Origin: an uncultured Actinoplanes sp.
GTDB taxonomy: Bacteria > Actinomycetota > Actinomycetes > Mycobacteriales > Micromonosporaceae
NCBI GenBank assembly: GCA_934667465.1
Contig: CAKUMG010000034.1
Coordinates: forward strand, 1-16,204
Reading direction: 5' to 3'
DNA: 16,204 bases
The position numbers were made by a program, and so were the translations under genes. Position 1 is the stretch's first letter; each line of letters begins with the position of its first letter. Under the pieces are notes generated by a model that saw only the letters and a program-made list of their open reading frames with translations, searched no databases and was not told the DNA's origin. Below, one piece after another: positions 1 through 8,046 of this stretch.

Positions 1-459
1 CTGCAGCTCGGAGTCGGGGCGGCCGATGGCGATGAGCCGGGCGCCGCGCCGGGTGGCCGCGTCGGCGGCGGCGAGCGCCTCGGGGCTGCGCCCGGACGCG
101 GACACCGCGATGACCACGTCGGCGGCGCCGACCCAGCCGGGGATGCCGGCGCTGCGGTGGCCGATGACCGGCACCGGGCAGCGCGGCCCGGCGACGGTGG
201 ACAGGATGTTGCCGGTGAGCCCGGCGGTGCCGATGCCGGCCACCACGACCGCGCGGGGGCGGCCCTCGTCGGCCAGGCCGGTCAAATTGGCCTCGGCGGC
301 CAGCGCCGCCGCCTCACGGACCTGGGCGCCGGCCGACGCCGTGGCGCGCAGCATGCCGCCCGGGTCGTTCTCGAGCATCGCCTTCTCGTCCTCGAGCAGC
401 GACTCGTCGGCGACGCGGCGCCCGCTCAGGCCCGCCGTTCCCTCGTCGGGGCTTGCCAT
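1..459 (-). CDS. SIS-domain protein, phosphosugar isomerase-like (3' end outside window)
   Basis: The frame is open from an ATG at 459 to the left edge, giving the first 153 residues; the C-terminus lies outside. The N-terminus is acidic (residues 16-33, with DESLLEDEK) and is followed by a Rossmann-like start 'AVVVAGIGTAG' near residues 70-80 and the SIS signature 'VIAVSASGRSPEAL' near 116-129, where the Ser/Gly loop binds the phosphosugar. SIS proteins at this position, between a Trm112-like gene and manA in actinobacteria, are usually annotated as mannose-6-phosphate or glucose-6-phosphate isomerase-like. The start has a good ribosome site (GAGGTGG, about 6 nt upstream), and the stop of the Trm112-like gene is 1 nt away, so translation is probably coupled. 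The exact substrate cannot be read from the sequence. Confidence 0.87.
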   Translation of the reverse strand, partial: MASPDEGTAGLSGRRVADESLLEDEKAMLENDPGGMLRATASAGAQVREAAALAAEANLTGLADEGRPRAVVVAGIGTAGLTGNILSTVAGPRCPVPVIGHRSAGIPGWVGAADVVIAVSASGRSPEALAAADAATRRGARLIAIGRPDSELQ

Positions 460-460
460 G

Positions 461-664
461 TCAGGCCACCTCACTCTGGGCGCCGCCGGAGGGGGCCGGC
501 GGCCCGGCCTCGTCCAGCAGCAGGACCGGGATGTCGTCGCGCACGGCGAAGGTGCGCCCGCACTCGGTGCAGGTCAGCTGCTGCGCGCCGGCATCGTAGG
601 CGAGCGGCGCGTGGTGCGTGTCCGGGCAGGCCAGGATGTCCAGCAACTGCGGGTCGAGGGCCAC
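461..664 (-). CDS. Trm112-like small zinc-ribbon protein
   Basis: This 67-residue protein has the Trm112 / UPF0434 pattern: an N-terminal 'LLDILACP' with Cys13, then 'LTCTECGRTFAV' with Cys32 and Cys35, then 'DDIPVLLLDEA'. Only three of the four classical zinc cysteines are visible, because the usual CPxC is CPDT here. From memory this is common in actinobacterial members of the manB neighbourhood. Trm112 proteins activate partner methyltransferases in other organisms; the role of the actinobacterial form is not established. The start is GTG at 664, preceded by AAGGAG with 7 nt spacing. It follows manB by 88 nt, in which I see no terminator, and abuts the SIS gene, so the three look co-transcribed. 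Confidence 0.85.
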   Translation of the reverse strand: MALDPQLLDILACPDTHHAPLAYDAGAQQLTCTECGRTFAVRDDIPVLLLDEAGPPAPSGGAQSEVA

Positions 665-752
665 CGGAAGGCTCCTTCGCGGAGTGCGGATCGGTCAGGG
701 GTGCCCGCGGGTCACAGCGGACCCCCGGACAGTCCCCAGGAACCTCGTGATC

Positions 753-2132
753 CTAACCGCGGACCACGGCGAGCACCTCGTCGCGCAGCGCCGCCATCCG
801 GTCGGGCTTGGGCGCCTCGACATTGAGCCGGAGCAGGGGCTCGGTGTTGGAGGCGCGCAGGTTGAACCAGGCGCCGTCGGCCAGGCGCACGGTCATGCCG
901 TCGAGGAAGTCGAACTCCGCGCCCGGGTAGGCCGCGCGCACCTCCTCGATCTTGGCGGGGGCGTCCGGCACAGTGGAGTTGATCTCACCGGAGGCGCTGT
1001 AGCGCTCGTACTCCGCGGCGAACTCCGACAGCGGCCGCTCCTGCCCGCCGAGCGCGGCCAGCACGTGCATGGCGGCCAGCATGCCGGTGTCGGCGAACCA
1101 GAAGTCGCGGAAGTAGTAGTGCGCGGAGTGCTCGCCGCCGAAGATCGCGTTGGTGCGGGCCATCTCGGCCTTGATGAAGGAGTGGCCGACCCGGCTGCGC
1201 ACCGGCTCACCGCCGCTCTCCTCGATGATCTCGGGCACCGCGGCGGAGGTGATCAGGTTGTGGATCACCGTGGCGCCGGGCGCCTTGGCCAGCTCGCGCC
1301 GGGCGACCAGGGCGGTGATCGCCGAGGGCGAGACCGGGTCGCCCTTCTCGTCCACCACGAAGCAGCGGTCGGCGTCGCCGTCGAACGCGAGGCCCAGGTC
1401 GGCGCCGTGCTCGCGGACGGCTGCCTGCAGGTCCACCAGGTTCGCCGGGTCGAGCGGATTGGCCTCGTGGTTGGGGAACGAGCCGTCGAGCTCGAAGTAC
1501 ATCGGCACGATCTCGAGCGGCAGCGGCGGGAGCAGCTGGTCGCCCAGCACCGCCGGGACCGTGTAGCCGCCCATGCCGTTGCCGGGGTCCACCACGACCT
1601 TGAGCGCCCGGATGCCGCTCAGGTCCACGAGCGAGCGCAGGTGCTCCGCATAGCCGCCGAGCAGGTTGGTGTGCTCCACGGCGGGCGGCATGTCGGCGAC
1701 CTGGCACGCGTCGTCGAGCAGCTCCTCGGCACGCCGGCGAACCGTCGCGAGGCCGCTGTCCTGGCCCACCGGCTTGGCGCCGGCGCGGCACAGCTTGATC
1801 CCGTTGTACTGCGCGGGGTTGTGACTGGCCGTGAACATGGCGCCGGGCAGCCCCAGCGAGCCGGATGCGTAGTAGAGCTGGTCGGTCGAGGCGAGCCCGA
1901 TGTGCAGGACCGCGGTCCCGGCGGCGTTGACGCCCCGGGCGAACGCCGCGGCGAGCCCCGGGCCCGTCTCCCGCATGTCGTGGGCGATGACGATCTTCTC
2001 CGCCGGATCGCCGGACTCGCGCAGCATCTCCACGAAGGCGACGCCCAGCGCCCGTGCCACGGTCTCGTTCAGCTGGTCGGGCACGACACCCCGGACGTCG
2101 TACGCCTTCACGAGCTGGGACAAGTCAGTCAA
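753..2132 (-). CDS. manB: Phosphomannomutase/phosphoglucomutase (alpha-D-phosphohexomutase family)
   Basis: The enzyme interconverts mannose-6-phosphate and mannose-1-phosphate, feeding GDP-mannose for glycolipids and glycans in the cytoplasm. All four phosphohexomutase signatures are present, numbered from the preferred start: 'KAYDVRG' (9-15), the phosphoserine loop 'TASHNP' with Ser103, the Mg2+ loop 'DGDADR' (251-256), the sugar-binding 'GGEHS' (332-336), and the phosphate-binding 'RASNTEP' (427-433). At 459 residues it has the usual length. I choose TTG at 2132 because GAGGAG lies 6 nt upstream; an in-frame TTG at 2150 would add six residues (LAEECA) with a poorer ribosome site. The 95 nt between this start and the nfi stop probably carry a promoter, but I cannot fix it. 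The Trm112-like and SIS genes follow on the same strand. Confidence 0.95.
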   Translation of the reverse strand: MTDLSQLVKAYDVRGVVPDQLNETVARALGVAFVEMLRESGDPAEKIVIAHDMRETGPGLAAAFARGVNAAGTAVLHIGLASTDQLYYASGSLGLPGAMFTASHNPAQYNGIKLCRAGAKPVGQDSGLATVRRRAEELLDDACQVADMPPAVEHTNLLGGYAEHLRSLVDLSGIRALKVVVDPGNGMGGYTVPAVLGDQLLPPLPLEIVPMYFELDGSFPNHEANPLDPANLVDLQAAVREHGADLGLAFDGDADRCFVVDEKGDPVSPSAITALVARRELAKAPGATVIHNLITSAAVPEIIEESGGEPVRSRVGHSFIKAEMARTNAIFGGEHSAHYYFRDFWFADTGMLAAMHVLAALGGQERPLSEFAAEYERYSASGEINSTVPDAPAKIEEVRAAYPGAEFDFLDGMTVRLADGAWFNLRASNTEPLLRLNVEAPKPDRMAALRDEVLAVVRG

Positions 2133-2227
2133 CGCACACTCCTCGGCCAAGTTCCCGTCCCGCAGAGACTAACGGAGCGTAGGTACCCATAAGGCACTAT
2201 CCACGTGGCAGCAGCGTCTCGGTGCGG

Positions 2228-3118
2228 TTACAGAAGCGCGTCCCGGCAGGCACGATCCGCCCGGCGGGTGGTCTCGGGCAGCCGGAACCGCGGGGCCAGC
2301 CGCAGGGTGAGCGCGCACGCCGCGTCGAGCTCCGTCCGATGGCCGACGGACACGAAGACCGGCTTGACCCCATCCTGCGTACGCAGCACAGCCCCCACCG
2401 TCTCCCTCCCCCCGCCGCCGGCGGCACCACGGCCCACCCCGCCGCCGCCGGCCTCCTTGTCGCTGCCGGCACCACAGCCCGCCCCGCCGCCGGTCTCTCC
2501 GCTGCCGGCACCACGGCCCGCCCGTTCGCCGCCGGCCTCTCCGTCGCCGCCAGCCCAGGCCACGTCGCCGTCGATGACCAGGTCGGACCGGGAGCCGCGG
2601 CGGGCGCCCGGCTCCTCCCACGAACCGACCAGCGGCGTCTTGCCCACCCCGAAGGCCGGCAGCCCGGTGAGCACGCCCAGGTGGCACGCCAGCCCGAACC
2701 GCCGCGGATGGGCGAGCCCGTGACCGTCGCAGACGAGCACGTCCGGGCGCACGGTCAGCCGCTCGAGGGCCGTCAGCAGCGCGGGGATCTCGCGAAAGGC
2801 GAACAGCCCCGGCACGTACGGGAAGGCGGCCCGGCCCCGCACGACGGCGGTGTCCCGGACCGTGTGGTCCTCCGCGTCGAGGACCACGACGGCGGCGGCC
2901 AGGCGCTCGCCGTCCTCGTGATAGGCCACGTCCAGGCCGGCCACCAGGGCCGGGCGCTCCGGGCCGCCGCCGAGCACCAGCCGCGACCGCAGCGCGTCCT
3001 GCACCGCGAGCGCCTCCGCCTCGGTCGTCGGCCACCCTTCCGGGGCCGACCGATCCCAGGCTGTCAGCTTTCTCCCGATCGCCGGCTGCCCCTCGGAGAG
3101 CGGCTGCCCCTCGGTCAC
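2228..3118 (-). CDS. nfi: Endonuclease V with a low-complexity Gly/Ala insertion
   Basis: Endonuclease V nicks DNA (or RNA) next to deaminated bases such as inosine. Numbering from GTG 3118, the expected carboxylates are present: Asp63 in 'GLDVAY', Glu110 in 'FREIP' and Asp131 in 'VCDGHGLAHPRR', along with the strand-wedge motif 'PYVPG' (100-104) and the C-terminal 'DGVKPVFVSVGHR' and 'PETTRRADRACR'. Residues about 189-238 form a Gly/Ala/Glu-rich stretch, encoded by imperfect tandem repeats, that I do not expect in the family; the flanking core resumes in frame. The start is uncertain. GTG 3118 lies 26 nt after the upstream aldehyde dehydrogenase stop and lacks a good ribosome site, and the family core begins only near residue 28 ('GWPTTEAEAL'). 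The N-terminus carries two EGQP units (3-6 and 9-12) from a 15-bp repeat. The gene is probably co-transcribed with the dehydrogenase upstream. Confidence 0.9.
   Translation of the reverse strand: MTEGQPLSEGQPAIGRKLTAWDRSAPEGWPTTEAEALAVQDALRSRLVLGGGPERPALVAGLDVAYHEDGERLAAAVVVLDAEDHTVRDTAVVRGRAAFPYVPGLFAFREIPALLTALERLTVRPDVLVCDGHGLAHPRRFGLACHLGVLTGLPAFGVGKTPLVGSWEEPGARRGSRSDLVIDGDVAWAGGDGEAGGERAGRGAGSGETGGGAGCGAGSDKEAGGGGVGRGAAGGGGRETVGAVLRTQDGVKPVFVSVGHRTELDAACALTLRLAPRFRLPETTRRADRACRDALL
2417..2542 (-). repeat. Three imperfect in-frame tandem repeats inside nfi
   Basis: Three consecutive units of about 45 bp (2417-2461), 39 bp (2462-2500) and 42 bp (2501-2542) share the plus-strand core GGCACCACGGCCC (with single substitutions) followed by a CGCC-rich run and a CTC ending. 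All lengths are multiples of three, so the nfi frame survives. They encode Gly/Ala-rich protein repeats around residues 193-234. Confidence 0.75.
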
Positions 3119-3144
3119 CGACTGTCCGTCGGCGGGCGGGGCGC

Positions 3145-4578
3145 TCAGATCTCCACCCCGGTCAGGACCATGACGCGCGGCTCGGTGTAGTCCTCCATCG
3201 CGCTGGCCACGCCCTCCCGGCCGACGCCGCTGCCCTTCTGGCCGCCGTACGGCATCTGGTCCGCGCGGTAGCTCGGCACGTCGCCGACGATCACGCCGCC
3301 GACCTGCAGCGTGCGGTGCGCCGCGAACGCCGTCCGCAGGTCGTGGGTGAACACGCCCGCCTGCAGCCCGTACGCGGAGTCGTTGATCGCGGCGAAGCCG
3401 GCCTCGTCGTCGGGGACCTGCGCGACCACCAGGACCGGGCCGAACACTTCCTCCGCGACCAGCTTGGCCTCCGGCGGCACACCGGTGAGGACGGTCGGCG
3501 CGTACGTGGCGCCGTCGCGCGTCCCGCCGGTCAGCACCGTGGCACCGGCCGCCACAGCCTCGCGGACCCACGCCTCCACGCGCTCGGCGGCCGCCTCGCT
3601 GATCATCGGTCCGACGTCGACGGCGGGGTCGCCCGGATCCCCCGTACGCAGAGATTGCACCTCGGCGATCAGGCGCGGCAGCAGGTCATGGCGCTCGTGG
3701 ACGTAGACCCGCTGGACCGCGATGCAGCTCTGACCGGCCTGATAGGTGCCGAACGTGGCGATCCGCTTCGCGGCCCACGCGAGATCATCGTCGCTGCCGT
3801 AGTCGGCGCAGACCAGCACCGCCGCGTTGCCGCCGAGCTCCAGCGTGACGTGCTTCTCCGGGGCCTGGCGGCGGATCTGCGCGCCGACCGGGCCCGAGCC
3901 GGTGAACGACACGACCGGCAGGCGCGGGTCGGTGACCAGGGCGGACGCGCGCTCGTTGGGGATCGGCAGCACCGAGAACATGCCCGCCGGCAGCTCGGTC
4001 TCGGCCAGGATCGAACCGAGCAGCAGCGCGGTCAGCGGGGTGGCCGGCGCGGGCTTGAGCACGATCGGCGCGCCCACCGCCAGCGCCGGGGCGACCTTGT
4101 GGGCAACCAGGTTGAGCGGGAAGTTGAACGGCGAGATGCCCAGGACCGGCCCGCGCGGCACCCGGCGCACCACGGCCATCCGGCCCGCGCCGCCCGGATC
4201 GGTGTCGAGGCGCTGCAGGTCACCGGAGAAGCGCCGCGCCTCCTCCGCCGCCCAGCGGAACACCGACACCGCCCGGTCGGCCTCGATCAGGGCCCACTTC
4301 AGCGGCTTGCCGTTCTCGGCAGTGATCAGCTCGGCGATCTCCTGGCGGCGCTCCGCGAGGCGCCGGGAGACGTGGTCGAGCGCGGCCGCGCGCACATGGG
4401 CGGGCAGCGCCGCGGCCTCGGCGGCGACCGACGCGGCCGCTGCCACCGCGGCCTCCACCTGCTCGTCGGTGGCCCAGGTGGTCGCACCGACGGCGCGCCC
4501 GTCGAACGGATGGGTCACCGCCACCTCGCCGGTGCCGTGTGCCGGTGTGCCTGCCACATAGAAAGCTGTCGCGTCCAC
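3145..4578 (-). CDS. NAD(P)-dependent aldehyde dehydrogenase, lactaldehyde/phosphonoacetaldehyde-like subgroup
   Basis: This 477-residue protein is full length for the ALDH superfamily. Landmarks are the cofactor and oxyanion segment 'SPFNFPLN' with Asn152, 'VLKPAPATPL' (173-182), 'SFTGSGPVG' (224-232), the general base Glu247 in 'LELGGNAA', and the catalytic Cys285 in 'GQSCIAVQRVYVHE'. The last motif, with IAVQR after the cysteine, resembles the ALDH branch that includes lactaldehyde and phosphonoacetaldehyde dehydrogenases; the true substrate is unknown. The start GTG 4578 has no Shine-Dalgarno sequence but lies 6 nt after a TAGGGT box, so the mRNA may be leaderless. It is divergent from the GAF regulator at 4701 and probably co-transcribed with nfi, whose start is 26 nt beyond the stop. 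Regulation through the inverted repeat at 4633-4657 is plausible. Confidence 0.92.
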   Translation of the reverse strand: MDATAFYVAGTPAHGTGEVAVTHPFDGRAVGATTWATDEQVEAAVAAAASVAAEAAALPAHVRAAALDHVSRRLAERRQEIAELITAENGKPLKWALIEADRAVSVFRWAAEEARRFSGDLQRLDTDPGGAGRMAVVRRVPRGPVLGISPFNFPLNLVAHKVAPALAVGAPIVLKPAPATPLTALLLGSILAETELPAGMFSVLPIPNERASALVTDPRLPVVSFTGSGPVGAQIRRQAPEKHVTLELGGNAAVLVCADYGSDDDLAWAAKRIATFGTYQAGQSCIAVQRVYVHERHDLLPRLIAEVQSLRTGDPGDPAVDVGPMISEAAAERVEAWVREAVAAGATVLTGGTRDGATYAPTVLTGVPPEAKLVAEEVFGPVLVVAQVPDDEAGFAAINDSAYGLQAGVFTHDLRTAFAAHRTLQVGGVIVGDVPSYRADQMPYGGQKGSGVGREGVASAMEDYTEPRVMVLTGVEI

Positions 4579-4584
4579 GGATCC

Positions 4585-4590
4585 ACCCTA
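4585..4590 (-). promoter_or_regulatory. Candidate -10 box of a leaderless promoter for the aldehyde dehydrogenase at 3145-4578
   Basis: On the minus strand TAGGGT (fits TANNNT) is followed by GGATCC and then the GTG start. A start site 6-7 nt after the box would fall on the GTG itself. I do not see a clear -35 hexamer. Confidence 0.5.
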
Positions 4591-4632
4591 TGCCCGCGTG
4601 CGGTATGCGCGCCGACAGCTGAGCGGTGCCTG

Positions 4633-4657
4633 TGGACAACGCGACCGGTGTTGTCCA
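4633..4657. promoter_or_regulatory. Perfect inverted repeat, candidate operator in the divergent spacer
   Basis: TGGACAAC and GTTGTCCA are exact reverse complements, separated by 9 bp (17 bp centre to centre). The element sits in the 122-bp spacer between the minus-strand aldehyde dehydrogenase and the plus-strand GAF regulator, 43 bp from each start codon. Such spacing fits a dimeric regulator that touches two helical faces 1.6 turns apart. The adjacent sequence GATACAGGT (4665-4673) could be part of the regulator's promoter. Confidence 0.6.
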
Positions 4658-4700
4658 TGAGCGTGATACAGGTCACGATGGGGCGACTGGGAGGTGCACC

Positions 4701-6074
4701 GTGCCCGACCCCTGGCTCGCCCTCGACCTCGGCGCCGACCCCGCGGAACGGATCGGGCAGGTCGGCCGCGCCCACGAGCGCTTCGTGCTGGAGCAGGCGG
4801 ACGGGGTGGTGCCCGGCGGTCCGGATCGGCAGGATTCGAGCGGCGGACACGTTGGCCGCCGTGGTACTTCCCCCTCCCTGGGCGGGGAGCCTGTGGTGGG
4901 CGCGGGAGGCGGGGTGCGGCCGGTGGTGGCCGCGTCGTGGCGGCGGTCGGCGGGGGCGCTGGTGAGTCCGGACAGCACCGCGCCGATCGAGCTGGCCGAT
5001 GCGGAGCTGGAGGCGTACCGGGCGGCGCATCCGCTGGCCCGGATGCTGCCGATCTTCCGGGATCTGCTGGGCGGGCTGGCCGACGACGGGGCGCATCTGA
5101 TGGCCGTCTGCGATGCGGCGGGCCGGCTGCTGTGGGTGGAGGGTGCCCCGGCGGTGCTGCGCGGGGCGGAGTCGATGAACTTCGTGCCGGGTGCGCGGTG
5201 GGACGAGGCGCATGCGGGGACGAACGCGCCCGGGACGGCGCTGGCGGTGGACCATTCGGTGCAGATCTTCGCGACGGAGCATTTCAGCCGCGGGGTGCAG
5301 CGGTGGACGTGTGCGGCGGCGCCGATCCACGATCCGGCGAGCGGGCGGCTGCTGGGGGCGATCGATGTCACCGGGGGTGATCATCTGGCGCACCCGCACA
5401 GTCTGGCGCTGGTCCGGGCCACCGCGCTCGCGGCGGAGGCGTGGCTGGGGGCGCTCGTCCCGAGGGTGCGGCGGGTGTCGGTACTGGGGCACGACGACGC
5501 CGTGGTCACCGTCGACGGGCGGCGGCTGCGGCTCGGGCGGCGGCACAGTGAGCTGTTGTGCCTGCTCCTGGTGCACCCGGATGGGCGTACGGGCGAGCAG
5601 TTGGGTTTTGATCTGTATGGCGACGATCTCAAGACGGTGACCGTGCGCGCGGAGCTGTCGCGGCTGCGGCGGGTGCTGGGGCCCGAGGTGCTGGATTCGC
5701 GGCCCTACCGGCTGCGCGGCGAGGTGGACGCGGACTTCCTGACGGTGACCCGGCTGCTGGCGCGGGGGCGGGTCGCGGAGGCGGTCGAGGCGTACGCGGG
5801 GCCGCTGCTGCCGGCCTCGGACGCGCCCGGGGTGGTGCGGCTGCGGGAGTCGATCGAGGCGCGGCTGCGCACGGCGCTCGTCGCGGCGGCCGATCCGGCA
5901 CCGCTGCGGACCTGGCTGAACACCGCGTGGGGCGCCGATGATCTGCAGCTGTGGGAGGCGTACGCGGCAGTGCTCCCGGCGGGGTCGCCGGCGCGGCCGC
6001 TCGCCGCGCACAGGGTCGCGCTGCTGCGTACGGAATATGGACTTGCAACGTCTGTGCAACGTCGCCGTCACTAG
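4701..6074 (+). CDS. GAF-domain transcriptional regulator with SARP-like winged-helix output
   Basis: The start is GTG 4701, preceded by GGGAGG with 6 nt spacing, giving 457 residues. Residues 1-34 and 72-90 form a helical N-terminus ('[10 protein letters not shown]', '[11 protein letters not shown]') like that of AcoR-type activators. Residues about 105-250 form a GAF domain with the AcoR-type signature '[15 protein letters not shown]' (167-181) and '[10 protein letters not shown]' (217-226). Residues about 255-340 look like an OmpR/SARP winged helix ('[16 protein letters not shown]', '[13 protein letters not shown]', 'YRLRG'). Residues 341-445 are helical and resemble a shortened BTAD region. 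No AAA+ sigma-54 domain is present. Residues about 35-72 are a Gly/Pro/Ser-rich insertion. It is divergent from one aldehyde dehydrogenase and 11 nt upstream of another, so it is probably an aldehyde- or alcohol-responsive regulator of both. The ligand is unknown. Confidence 0.85.
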   Translation: MPDPWLALDLGADPAERIGQVGRAHERFVLEQADGVVPGGPDRQDSSGGHVGRRGTSPSLGGEPVVGAGGGVRPVVAASWRRSAGALVSPDSTAPIELADAELEAYRAAHPLARMLPIFRDLLGGLADDGAHLMAVCDAAGRLLWVEGAPAVLRGAESMNFVPGARWDEAHAGTNAPGTALAVDHSVQIFATEHFSRGVQRWTCAAAPIHDPASGRLLGAIDVTGGDHLAHPHSLALVRATALAAEAWLGALVPRVRRVSVLGHDDAVVTVDGRRLRLGRRHSELLCLLLVHPDGRTGEQLGFDLYGDDLKTVTVRAELSRLRRVLGPEVLDSRPYRLRGEVDADFLTVTRLLARGRVAEAVEAYAGPLLPASDAPGVVRLRESIEARLRTALVAAADPAPLRTWLNTAWGADDLQLWEAYAAVLPAGSPARPLAAHRVALLRTEYGLATSVQRRRH

Positions 6075-6077
6075 CGT
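6044..6077 (+). promoter_or_regulatory. Candidate SARP-type promoter for the AldB-like dehydrogenase
   Basis: TGCAACGTC occurs at 6044-6052 and again at 6055-6063, an 11-bp period. Exactly 8 bp later comes TAGCGT (6072-6077, TANNNT), and the dehydrogenase ATG begins 8 nt after that box. Known SARP activators bind direct repeats with an 11-bp (or 22-bp) period whose 3' copy lies 8 bp from the -10 box and replaces a -35 element; no -35 hexamer is visible here. The repeats lie in the last codons of the regulator gene, and TAGCGT overlaps its TAG stop. Confidence 0.55.
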
Positions 6078-6085
6078 CCCGCGGC

Positions 6086-7571
<1,486 letters not shown>

Positions 7572-7579
<8 letters not shown>

Positions 7580-7599
7580 TGGGCGTGTTCTGATGGGCG
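7572..7599 (+). repeat. 14-bp perfect tandem duplication at the dehydrogenase/DUF779 junction
   Basis: TGTTCTGATGGGCG occurs twice head to tail (7572-7585 and 7586-7599). Each copy contains a TGATG stop/start overlap. The first carries the dehydrogenase stop; the second carries the DUF779 start. Confidence 0.9.
7579..7593 (+). other. Possible four-codon mini-cistron (MGVF) created by the duplication
   Basis: ATG at 7579 overlaps the dehydrogenase stop (TGATG) and reads Met-Gly-Val-Phe-stop; its TGA again overlaps the DUF779 ATG at 7593. It is a direct product of the 14-bp duplication. Terminating ribosomes could re-initiate twice in a row. Whether it is translated is unknown. Confidence 0.35.
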
Positions 7600-7964
7600 C
7601 GCGCGTCGATGTGACCCCCGCGGCGGCCGATCTGATCCGGTCGCTGCGGGGGCAGCACGGGCCGCTGATGTTCCACCAGTCCGGCGGCTGCTGCGACGGG
7701 AGCGCTCCGATGTGCTACCTGGAGGGAGAGTTCCGTACGGGTTCCGGCGACGTCCTGCTGGAGGAGCTCCGCGTCGACGGTGTGGCCGAGCCGGTGTCCT
7801 TCTGGATGAGCGCGGCCCAGTTCGAGGCGTGGAAGCACACGCACCTCACGGTGGACGTGGTCCCGGGCCGCGGCAGCGGGTTCAGTCTCGAGGCGCCGGA
7901 GGGGGTGCGTTTCCTGATCCGCAGCCGTGTGCTCACGGCGGAGGAGCTGGCCGCCCTGGCGTGA
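7593..7964 (+). CDS. DUF779 family protein
   Basis: This 123-residue protein carries the family signature 'HQSGGCCDGSAPMCY' (His28, Cys33, Cys34, Cys41), which suggests metal binding or redox-active thiols, then 'VSFWMSAAQFEAWKHTHLTVDVVPGRGSGFSLE', a stretch typical of the family, and 'VRFLIRSRVLT'. DUF779 genes are repeatedly found directly downstream of AldB/ExaC-type aldehyde dehydrogenases in actinobacteria and proteobacteria, so a helper role for that enzyme (assembly, activation or protection) is a reasonable inference, but no function is proven to my knowledge. The start ATG 7593 overlaps the stop of a four-codon frame; translation is probably coupled to the dehydrogenase. It converges with the methyltransferase gene. 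Confidence 0.92.
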   Translation: MGARVDVTPAAADLIRSLRGQHGPLMFHQSGGCCDGSAPMCYLEGEFRTGSGDVLLEELRVDGVAEPVSFWMSAAQFEAWKHTHLTVDVVPGRGSGFSLEAPEGVRFLIRSRVLTAEELAALA

Positions 7965-7968
7965 GCGG

Positions 7969-8003
7969 GGAGCTCGGCCGGCGTTCAGCCGGCCGGGCGC
8001 TCC
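7969..8003. terminator. Strong hairpin between convergent genes
   Basis: The inner stem CGGCCGGC (7975-7982) / GCCGGCCG (7988-7995) encloses a GTTCA loop. After a small internal loop an outer stem GGAGC (7969-7973) / GCTCC (7999-8003) follows. It starts 5 bp after the DUF779 stop and lies 34 bp from the methyltransferase stop. No T-tract is visible, as is common in high-GC actinobacteria. Confidence 0.55.
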
Positions 8004-8010
8004 TCGCGGC

Positions 8011-8046
8011 GGTTTCACAGGGCCCCCGCGGTGGTTTCACAGGGCC
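8011..8046. repeat. 22-bp period tandem duplication across the methyltransferase stop codon
   Basis: GGTTTCACAGGGCC occurs at 8011-8024 and 8033-8046, separated by 8 bp. The second copy contains the methyltransferase stop (TGA on the minus strand, 8037-8039). A further 13-bp pair, GGCCGGGCGCTCC, flanks it at 7992-8004 and 8043-8055, so the gene's last codons are partly duplicated downstream. Confidence 0.8.

Noticed and set aside
618..2192. A 524-codon open frame on the plus strand
   Set aside because: It is antisense to manB, which has every phosphohexomutase motif; long antisense frames are expected at this G+C content.
4626..4700. Upstream extension of the regulator to 4626
   Set aside because: It would translate the inverted-repeat operator, while GTG 4701 has GGGAGG at ideal spacing and begins the family-like N-terminus.
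3316..4965. A 549-codon plus-strand frame across the dehydrogenase and the regulator start
   Set aside because: It is antisense to the minus-strand aldehyde dehydrogenase and its end crosses the divergent spacer.
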